Source of the DNA: Capillidium heterosporum
Lineage: Eukaryota; Entomophthoromycota; Entomophthoromycetes; Entomophthorales; Capillidiaceae
DNA length: 64,000 bases
NCBI GenBank assembly: GCA_016630905.1
Contig: WBMQ01000014.1
Location: forward strand, 248,001 to 312,000
Direction: 5' to 3'
The position numbers and the translations under genes are program-made. Numbering within the stretch: the stretch's first letter is position 1; the number at the start of each line of letters is the position of its first letter. The notes beneath the pieces are model-generated. The model did not search any database, was not told the DNA's origin, and worked only from the letters and a program-made list of their open reading frames with translations. This document shows, piece after piece, positions 56,301 through 64,000 of the stretch.

Positions 56301-56314
56301 GTATATAACGGGAG
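56301..56314 (+). promoter_or_regulatory. Conserved TATA block of MFS copy 3
   Basis: GTATATAACGGGAG, 45 nt upstream of the ATG at 56359. Confidence 0.65.
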
Positions 56315-56358
56315 TGGACGGTAAGCAGTACAAACTAAACCAAAAACTCTAATTCAAA

Positions 56359-57801
56359 ATGGAGACTACCGACTTACAAAACGTCGAAAGTATAACATCC
56401 GATATAGTTAGCTATGGTCATACCATAGGTAGCATCGGAAGCCCATCACATAGCTCTGTAACATTGCCTACTCCTGCTTCAACCCCAAACCTACCAAAGT
56501 TTACTAAAGTGCAAAAGTATCTCATACTATTACTAGTTTCCTTGGCTGGCATGGCTGGTCCCATATCCTCGGGCATCTACTACCCAGCTCTAGAAAACAT
56601 CCAGAAGGATCTTCATACTACACCTCAACAAATGGACATCACAATCTCCAGTTTCCTCTTCCTGATGGCCCTATGTCCTCTATTTTGGAGTGGGTTATCC
56701 GACCTGTACAGTCGGCGCTGGGTTTACGTCATCTCCTTCGCCATATTCATACTGTCGAGCTTAGGGTGTGGCTTCAGCCCTAACATCGATTTCTTGATAG
56801 CCATGCGTATCTTCCAAGGTCTAGGTGCGTCGTCTGCCATGTCTGTGGGAGTAGGTACTCTGAGTGATATATTCCCCAGGTCGGAACGTGGCAGTGCCAT
56901 AGGCATCTTCTTCATAGGTGCACTGATAGGCCCTGCTCTAGGTCCTATAATTGGTGGTTTTATGAACCAATACTTGGGATGGAGGTCGATATTCTATTTT
57001 TTGGCTGGACTTGGGTTCGCTCTGTTTGTAGGCTTAAGCTTCTTCCTACCAGAAACTCTGCCGAAGGAGAGTCAGCAGCCACTACCATTCAAAATCAGCT
57101 TTAACCCTTTCCAAATTAAGCGCAACGGACCAATGTTCAACCCTATCAAGCCACTCTTTTATATGAGACATATCCCAGTCGCTTTGGCCGTCTTCTACAC
57201 CTGCATCATCTTTGCCTCTTACTACTGCGTCACGGCAAACCAAGCAAGAACCCTCATTCCTGTCTACAGGCTATCTTCCTCCGAAATTGGTCTTAGCTAT
57301 ATCCCACTTGGCATCGGTAACATTTTGGGTTCGATAGTCGGTGGTCGCATCTCCGACATTCTACTTCGTAGAGCATCCAGATGTTTAGATGGCCAACCCC
57401 CACCACCCGAAGTACGTTTACATGGAGTAATAGGTGGCTCAATATTAGTAATGGCTGGACTCTTCATGTTAGGCTGGTTCTTGGAGTTCAAGTTCCCATT
57501 ACCAGCCACTTTGCTTGCTCAATTTTTAATTGGGTTTGGTGTCATCAGCGTCTTCTCAGGAACTTCAACCTACTTGGTAGACCTCTTCCCTCAATACGCT
57601 TCTTCAATATCGGCTACTAACAACTGTTTTCGAACTATTGCAGCCGCAATCACTACGTCATTCAGTGCCACCATGCTAACCAATCTCCATTTCAGTTGGA
57701 CCTTCTCCTTGTTCGCTTTCCTACAGCTATTGGGGATGGCCTCATTGTTTGTACTGATATTCTTTGGTTCGAAGCTCAGACATCGTTTGGAAAAACACTA
57801 A
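56359..57801 (+). CDS. MFS drug:H+ antiporter (DHA1 type), copy 3
   Basis: 480 residues, near-identical to copy 2 but on the opposite strand. Motif A SGLSDLYSRRWVY, motif B RIFQGLGAS and motif C GPALGPIIGG are intact. The only differences found from copy 2 are three substitutions in the C-terminal half, one of which introduces a Cys (SRCLDG). Promoter and 3' flank are duplicated with it. A plasma-membrane efflux pump by family. With copies 1 and 2 and the ABC transporter at 60705 it forms a pump-rich segment. Confidence 0.95.
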   Translation: METTDLQNVESITSDIVSYGHTIGSIGSPSHSSVTLPTPASTPNLPKFTKVQKYLILLLVSLAGMAGPISSGIYYPALENIQKDLHTTPQQMDITISSFLFLMALCPLFWSGLSDLYSRRWVYVISFAIFILSSLGCGFSPNIDFLIAMRIFQGLGASSAMSVGVGTLSDIFPRSERGSAIGIFFIGALIGPALGPIIGGFMNQYLGWRSIFYFLAGLGFALFVGLSFFLPETLPKESQQPLPFKISFNPFQIKRNGPMFNPIKPLFYMRHIPVALAVFYTCIIFASYYCVTANQARTLIPVYRLSSSEIGLSYIPLGIGNILGSIVGGRISDILLRRASRCLDGQPPPPEVRLHGVIGGSILVMAGLFMLGWFLEFKFPLPATLLAQFLIGFGVISVFSGTSTYLVDLFPQYASSISATNNCFRTIAAAITTSFSATMLTNLHFSWTFSLFAFLQLLGMASLFVLIFFGSKLRHRLEKH

Positions 57802-57897
57802 TTTAATTTATTAATTAAATGTACATACTGCTTTATAAGTTATTTAGTTCAGAATTGGATAGTAAATCCCTTGTTTCAATTTTCAAGACCCTTCAAT

Positions 57898-60704
57898 TGA
57901 TAGTTTCTGTAAAAAATCGTGTTGATAGAATTTTATTAAGAGCCTACTATTTAATTTGAATAAACGCGGTTTTTCAGTGAGAACTACAATTTTCGTATAA
58001 ATTTTTAAATACTATTCTATGGAATCTAGAAGCTAATTTCAATATTACTCGCCCAGGAATTAAAAAATATACGCATATCTTCCTTTGCCTTTAGAAGTTT
58101 CTACCACTCCTTTCAAATAGATTACTACTATTAATAAAAAAATATAATTTCTATAATATTGCTATTTTATACGTTTAAGCTTAAAAATGATAACTTACCT
58201 ATAAATACTTTTACATATTTAAAAGTTCATATCGAATTATTTTATTTGACAACCTTACCTATGCATTGGTCGAGGCTCTTTAATACTTTGGAAAAGGTAT
58301 AGTTGCCTATATTCAATAATATAGTAACCATGATACCCTTCCAAAAATAAACGGGCTCTAAAAGTCCTGTCTTTAACTTTTAGATTAAAGTAAAACGGTT
58401 ATCTTTAGTACCTCTATATCGTTCAATAAGCCTTATAAAGGATATTGAAATATATGAAGCCAACTAAAATGTAGTTTTATATATAAGCTAGCAACCATAT
58501 GTAGGCCTAGCTTAAGATGCTAAGTAAAGGAGCTATTATATTCCAGTTTTGATAAAACACTTGCCATAAACATTGAGCATATATCCAAATACACCTTTTT
58601 ATATGTAAATTGATGACTAATCCATCATAGAACGATAAAATATATACAGTCATTGTTTTATATAATGATCCTTTGATGTTGATGAGATATCCTTTATAAT
58701 CAGTAAATGTAATGATAAAAACCAAGATAACTAAGTTAGATAGATTACTGGAGTGACAACTATGACTTCAAAATTTTAGAGTAGTATATTCATCCCTAAA
58801 ATTCATTAACCTTTATTATTTATATCTATAATTTCCTTGTATATAGTTAGCAGTATATAAGAAGCCAACTTTCACCATTCAACTTTAATGACTTTTATAG
58901 GATTGAAGGTGTTTCTATATATTTCAACACAGTATTAATTTATATTCCAGCTTGAAGTCTATTCGATAAGTGAACCTAAGATGAAATGCAGCCATCGGTA
59001 GTTATTACTAATTATAGGCATACATTTGGTTCACCTTACTAACGGATATACAATACGATACGGTGTGAAAGGCTATAAGGAAGTTTTGTTATAATGCTTG
59101 GTAATAAGTAGCATCAGTTATTCCTATTACCTTTGGAGTACTATATTTTTATCATTTCTATTCATAAAGTATCTACAGCAGAAGAGACATGCTACAGGAT
59201 AAAGGTATATCGAGTTAGATTTTAAACTTTTTTGTGACAGATAATAAGCACAGTGCTAAATATATTGGTTTAAAATATATAAAATTGAATTTACAAGCAA
59301 AATACCTGACTATATTTGCTTTCATACCTTAGAGAGATAAAGCTTTATATTGCTAGCTCAATTTATTATTACTAAACTTCTATTACGACATCGACACAAA
59401 CTAACTGTATCTTATAGCACAGATTCAGCCTATTTTAAATATCCCCTCACTATAAAAGTGCCTCCAATGCATTAGTATGATTACTATAGCTTGTAATAAA
59501 AAAGCCAAGATCTTATAAATGTACGAATTATCTTAAACTCAGAAGGACTACTTCTCAAAAGCAAGGATCTTTACAATACCTTAGGATGTAGGCGTTATTC
59601 AAGACAACTGACAATATATAACCTATAACCTTAAAGAGATGCAGTATGAATTGCTTCTACTTTTACTGCTAAAACCCTATCACTTCTATCGGATCAACTG
59701 TTAACTTGATAACCTATAATAACACTACCAAATTCCTTTTATAAGTTCTACCAAAGCCTATGCGAAATTTCTAGGGCTTTTGTTTTGTGGATAAACTACA
59801 TCAACAGAACTTTTATCCATTTTACTCAAGTTAGATCGATTGAATGGGTAAAACTGATGCTTTGATTGGGTACATGATACTTACCAAAACCTACAACCCT
59901 CATCCAGCTCGATTGCATATTTCATCTCTTGGCTAAACTATTGAATATAAAGCATGGCAACCCTTTACGAGTAAATAAATTTATTTGAGCATGATTACAG
60001 TATATCAGCCATCGGCTACTTTAATGCTAATGAAGACCGCACCCTACCTATATTTTAAAAAGTTGTCAAAGTAAAAGGAGTACAATTGTTTCTATAATCG
60101 GCATCATCACTTACTATTGAAGCTTATGGAGATGTCATGTTCCAACCTGAACCTTAAAGAATTATCAAAGTTCAAGGAATACAGACGCCTTTACCACTAT
60201 TGTTGACATCCTACAACTCCTCAGCTGACAACTAGTAACTATAAGAGCTGTTTCATTTAGAAAGGTATTCGCCAATAAGCGTTGGATATCCAATAGATTA
60301 ATCAAAAAGTTTTAGCCGATAAAGAACAATTGTAAACTACGACCTAAAGATCCGAATCTTTACTCTATACGGTCACTACATATAGTCATTCCAATTCTAT
60401 CACAAGTTAAGCTTAGCTCTGAGAACTTTTATTTATATTCAAGCTTCTAAATTAGTAAATCCCGACAATTGGAGAATCGCATTTCAAAACTATCTTCCAG
60501 TTCCAAATGTTTTTACCGATGTAGCTGGGTTCTACTTTTTCGGTAACACTACAATGTCAAAACCGGAATGATGGATAAATCTTTGAGCAATCAAGAATTC
60601 GTAAATACAAAATGCAATTACTTATAAATAAACATACATAGTAAAAAATAAGTATAAATAGCCACTCAAAGAATATCAGTAGACACAAATACACTCTTAT
60701 AACA
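57898..60704. other. Large intergenic region upstream of the ABC transporter
   Basis: About 2.8 kb, AT-rich, only short chance frames. Nothing recognised beyond the ABC promoter near its right end. Confidence 0.45.
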
Positions 60705-63700
60705 ATGTTTTGGAAGAAGAAAGATAAATTCACAGAGAAAGATAACAGTGATAAGGCGGATAGTATGAAGGATAGTTTATCTCCAGTCCCCGCCTTGAAA
60801 CTCTACCAGTACGCTACAGTGCAAGATAAATTGATGATGATGCTAGCCTGTTTCTGCTCGTTAGTCAACGGGATCTCCCAGCCCTTACTCTTTTTAGTCT
60901 TCTCAGGGGTCATCAAGCTGTTCGGTGACTTCCAAAAGAACTTTGATATGAACCCAACAACCGCTGCAATTCAACTACAAGAAGAGGTCAACAAGCTGTG
61001 TATCCAATTTGTCATTATTGGTGCCATCACTGGAGTGGCCGCCTACTTCCAACTTTCGTTATGGCTGATGGTTGGCGAGCGACAGGCAGTTCGAATTCGT
61101 AATTTATACTACAAGTCGGTTTTAAGTCAAAATATGGGCTGGTTTGATAAGGTTAAATCGGGAGATATTGCTACGAAGATCGCTGGCGACATAAACAAGG
61201 TGCAAGACGGTATAAGCGACAAGGTAGGTCTACTGGTCCAATACTATTCAACGGTCATCGGTGGCTTTGTTATCGCCTTCATCTACGGCTGGAAGTTGAC
61301 TTTAGTTTTGCTCAGCGTGACTCCAATTTTGGCGGGATGCGGTATGCTGTTCGGTAAGATGATAAGCGAGGAGTCGCAGGGTGGAGTAGGTGCCTACGGA
61401 GCAGCGGGGAGTGTAGCTGAAGAAGTACTGTCAGCTATCCGTACCGTCTACTCTTTTAATTCGCAGGCTAGGGAGCAAAGTCGTTACGAGTCAAAGTTGG
61501 AGGTCGCCAAGAAGGATGGATTGCGCAAGGCTTTACTATCGGGGTTAAGTATGGGTATCTCGATGCTGGTTCTCTTTTTGTCGTTCGCTTTGGCCATGTG
61601 GTTCGGTGGTAAGCTCATCATCGAACGGGAGTCCGACCCTGAACAGGTCTTGACCGTCTTCTTCAACGTCTTGATCGGCGCTTTAACGCTGGGACAGACC
61701 TCACCAAGTATTACTGCTTTAGCTACCGCTCAGGGAGCCGCCGCCAAATTATTCCAGATCATCGAAAACAAAAGTACCATCAACCCTTTCGAGTACACCG
61801 ACGCCATGAAGGTCCAGGAATCCAAGATCACTCCACTTCAAGGCACCATTGAGTTCAGAGATATCAAGTTCAACTACCCATCTCGACCTGATATCCCTAT
61901 CATCCGAGGTGTCAACCTAACTATTGAACCAGGAACTTCAGTTGCACTAGTAGGTCCATCAGGAAGTGGTAAGAGTACCACCATAGGTCTTATAGAACGG
62001 TTCTACGACCCTTTAGAAGGCCAGGTTCTGGTGGATGGCGTAGATCTCAAAACCATCTCGACCAAGTTCTTACGCGAGAATGTTGGTATTGTAGGCCAAG
62101 AACCTGTTCTATTCGCCACTACCATTAAAGCCAACATTTTATTTGGACTCAAGAAGGATAGTGAGCTAGATTCAGACCCCATTGAACTGCAACAACGTGT
62201 CGAAGAAGCCTGCAAGCTGGCCAACATCCATAAGTTCATCATGACACTACCCAAGAAATATGAAACCATGGTCGGAGATAAAGGCTCCCAGCTTTCAGGT
62301 GGTCAGAAGCAACGTATCGCAATTGCTCGAGCCATCATCAAGAACCCCAAAATTTTGCTGCTGGATGAAGCTACCTCAGCTTTAGATACCGAATCAGAGA
62401 AGACGGTCCAGACAGCTTTAGATAAGGCATCCAAGAACCGAACTACCGTCATCATCGCTCACAGACTTAGCACCATCAAGCAGGCCGACAAGATCGTTGT
62501 ATTCGACAAAGGCCTTATTGTCGAGCAGGGTACCCATGACGAGTTACTTGAGCTAGATGGGGTTTATGCCAATCTGGTACAAGCTCAATCTCTACGAACT
62601 GAAGAAACCAAACTTACACCAACTATAAGCGAGAAGGTAGTACCACTAAAGTACGATAAAGAGTACATCTCCATAACCTTTGATGATGACAAGGAGGAGG
62701 AGCCTGAAATCGACGAAGCCATATTGAAAATAGCAACAAGAATTGACTCTATCGCTGACCCCAAGAAGTTAGCCGACCTGGAACGTCAAAAAGAGCCCTT
62801 GCCTCTTTTACGCGTCCTCGACATGTGCAAACCGTGGCTGAACACCTTTTTATTCGGAACCTTTGGTGGTATTTTGGAGGGTGCCATCTTTCCTATCTAC
62901 TCAATAGTTCTAACCCACGCCACCCAGGCCTTCCTCAACCTCTACAAAGAACCTACTGAGCAAGGCCAAGCTGACATTAACTTTTGGGCTTTGATGTTTG
63001 TCGTATTAGCAATTTTCTGCTTTGTGGCCTGCTTTTTACGTATAGCTGCCTTCTCAGCTGTCGGTGAACATCTGACCTATGACGTCCGACGCATGTGCTT
63101 CCGACAACTTTTGAGCCAAGAGATCGCTTACTTTGACGACCCCGCCAACACCATAGGTATACTTACGGCAAAGTTGTCTACCGAGGCCGAACATATGCAG
63201 GGATTGTTGAGTAAGGTCATTGGTAACGTTTTCATCGCTTTAAGCTGTACGATTGTCGGTCTAGCTATAGCTTTTGCCTACGGTTGGAAGCTTACTTTGG
63301 TTGCCTTGGCCGTCATGCCGTTGACAACTTTTGGTCAACTGATGGAGACTAACGCGTTAACTGATATCAACAAAGAGACCAAGAAGGCTTACCTCCGAGT
63401 CTCACAGATCGCCATGGAGTCTATCACCAACATTCGCACTTTATCCAGCTTGACGAGGGAGGAGCTCTTCTACGCCGACTATTTGGTGAGAGTAGGTAAG
63501 GCTCACAAACTTGCCAACAAAGGGTTCTTTAAGGCTGCTCTAGGTTACGGTGTCGCTATGGGTTCTCCTCACTTTGTCAACGCCCTAGTGTTTTGGTACG
63601 GTACAACTTTAGTCGCCAGTGGGGAGTACACCTACACCGAAATGTTCCAGATAATATCTTGTGTCATGTTCACCGGGATGTCATTAGGCTTCGTCTCGGC

Positions 63701-64000
63701 TGAACTGACCTCATTAGTCAAATCCAAAGTAGCTGCCATCGAGGTCTTCGAACTTCTGGATCGGGTACCTAAGATCGACACTTCAAATGACTATGGCATC
63801 AAAGCTGGTCGTATTTTAGGTAATATCAAAGGTGAAAACGCCCACTTCGCCTACCCCAGCCGTAAGAACGTGCCTGTACTGCGAGGGTTGGATATTTCCA
63901 TCTTTGAGAACAAGAAGGTTGCATTAGTAGGTGCTTCTGGCTCGGGGAAGTCGACTATATTTTCTTTACTACAACGGTATTACGACTTGGACCAGGGTTA
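60705..64000 (+). CDS. ABCB-type full transporter (MDR/Ste6-like), cut by the window end
   Basis: Open from ATG 60705 (MFWKKKDKFTEKDN) to the window edge, about 1,098 codons without an intron or frame break. TMD1 is followed by NBD1: Walker A GPSGSGKST near residue 417, Q-loop GQEPVLF, signature LSGGQKQR near 530, Walker B ILLLDEATSALD and H-loop AHRLST. An acidic linker (DDDKEEEPEIDE) leads to TMD2 and the start of NBD2 with Walker A GASGSGKST near 1076. The last quarter of NBD2 is missing only because the window stops. ATP-driven export by family; peptide, pheromone or drug substrates are possible. The intact 3.3-kb frame contrasts with the frame-broken genes upstream. Confidence 0.95.
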   Translation, partial: MFWKKKDKFTEKDNSDKADSMKDSLSPVPALKLYQYATVQDKLMMMLACFCSLVNGISQPLLFLVFSGVIKLFGDFQKNFDMNPTTAAIQLQEEVNKLCIQFVIIGAITGVAAYFQLSLWLMVGERQAVRIRNLYYKSVLSQNMGWFDKVKSGDIATKIAGDINKVQDGISDKVGLLVQYYSTVIGGFVIAFIYGWKLTLVLLSVTPILAGCGMLFGKMISEESQGGVGAYGAAGSVAEEVLSAIRTVYSFNSQAREQSRYESKLEVAKKDGLRKALLSGLSMGISMLVLFLSFALAMWFGGKLIIERESDPEQVLTVFFNVLIGALTLGQTSPSITALATAQGAAAKLFQIIENKSTINPFEYTDAMKVQESKITPLQGTIEFRDIKFNYPSRPDIPIIRGVNLTIEPGTSVALVGPSGSGKSTTIGLIERFYDPLEGQVLVDGVDLKTISTKFLRENVGIVGQEPVLFATTIKANILFGLKKDSELDSDPIELQQRVEEACKLANIHKFIMTLPKKYETMVGDKGSQLSGGQKQRIAIARAIIKNPKILLLDEATSALDTESEKTVQTALDKASKNRTTVIIAHRLSTIKQADKIVVFDKGLIVEQGTHDELLELDGVYANLVQAQSLRTEETKLTPTISEKVVPLKYDKEYISITFDDDKEEEPEIDEAILKIATRIDSIADPKKLADLERQKEPLPLLRVLDMCKPWLNTFLFGTFGGILEGAIFPIYSIVLTHATQAFLNLYKEPTEQGQADINFWALMFVVLAIFCFVACFLRIAAFSAVGEHLTYDVRRMCFRQLLSQEIAYFDDPANTIGILTAKLSTEAEHMQGLLSKVIGNVFIALSCTIVGLAIAFAYGWKLTLVALAVMPLTTFGQLMETNALTDINKETKKAYLRVSQIAMESITNIRTLSSLTREELFYADYLVRVGKAHKLANKGFFKAALGYGVAMGSPHFVNALVFWYGTTLVASGEYTYTEMFQIISCVMFTGMSLGFVSAELTSLVKSKVAAIEVFELLDRVPKIDTSNDYGIKAGRILGNIKGENAHFAYPSRKNVPVLRGLDISIFENKKVALVGASGSGKSTIFSLLQRYYDLDQG

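Larger units (their letters stand above)
55928..57897 (+). repeat. Inverted repeat arm (MFS copy 3)
   Basis: Partner of 51717-53687. Differences are scattered single substitutions (for example ggtaacc against ggcaacc upstream of the gene). Confidence 0.95.

Noticed and set aside
61484-62269. Minus-strand frames at 61484-61666 and 62003-62269
   Set aside because: They lie opposite the continuous ABC transporter frame and match no known product.

Overview
The window is eukaryotic and reads as a fungus with an AT-rich genome. Coding stretches stand out from very AT-rich spacers. Introns are short (about 35-70 nt) and numerous, with GT..AG ends and visible CTAAC/TTAAC-type branch sites. The standard stop codons are used. 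Short introns, many small 7TM receptor genes, fungal DHA1 pumps, GPI-type and repeat-rich secreted proteins, and an AT-rich background together suggest an early-diverging filamentous fungus. Entomophthoromycotina such as Conidiobolus is my best guess. That is inference; no ribosomal or mitochondrial marker is present.

Layout. 0.4 kb: a tRNA-like element. 1.6-4.3 kb: acetoacetyl-CoA synthetase in about 15 exons. 5.1-8.6 kb: two related secreted repeat proteins, one built on a 21-bp minisatellite. 9.1-12.1 kb: a C2-domain/proline-rich protein divergent from a small unknown gene. 13.2-17.0 kb: a PX-domain AGC kinase convergent with SEC62. 17.5-17.9 kb: a three-exon secreted Kunitz/BPTI-domain protein. 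18.6-20.4 kb: an unrecognised acidic protein. 21.8-30.8 kb: a GPCR family cluster with two receptors on the minus strand, a decayed inverted copy, a gene remnant and a plus-strand receptor. 32.5-35.0 kb: an Hsp110 chaperone with heat-shock elements upstream. 35.6-38.9 kb: a BED-finger/hAT-transposase-derived gene. 41.9-43.5 kb: a fifth, larger GPCR. 47.2-48.1 kb: a GPI-anchored-type surface protein. 48.6-57.9 kb: three DHA1 multidrug-type MFS pumps, two of them arms of a nearly perfect 1.97-kb inverted repeat. 60.7 kb to the end: an ABCB full transporter cut by the window edge.

Two things deserve attention. The first is the Kunitz inhibitor-like gene: all six canonical cysteines, a signal peptide and local-style introns, in a fungus-type genome. 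The second is a recurring frame anomaly. Seven otherwise well-preserved genes (AACS, PX kinase, SEC62, the 18.6-kb gene, one GPCR, Hsp110 twice, the BED/hAT gene) need a frame change, and wherever the direction is clear it is +1. In most, the original frame meets a stop within about 0-2 codons of the junction. Every clear junction also carries a homopolymer of three or more bases. Insertion-type assembly errors are therefore the leading explanation, and programmed +1 frameshifting at stops is the interesting alternative.

Functionally, the pumps (three MFS plus ABC), surface and secreted proteins, protease inhibitor-like gene and receptors form a sensing, efflux and surface repertoire. It is interleaved with housekeeping genes for ER translocation, chaperoning, lipid/ketone-body metabolism and signalling.
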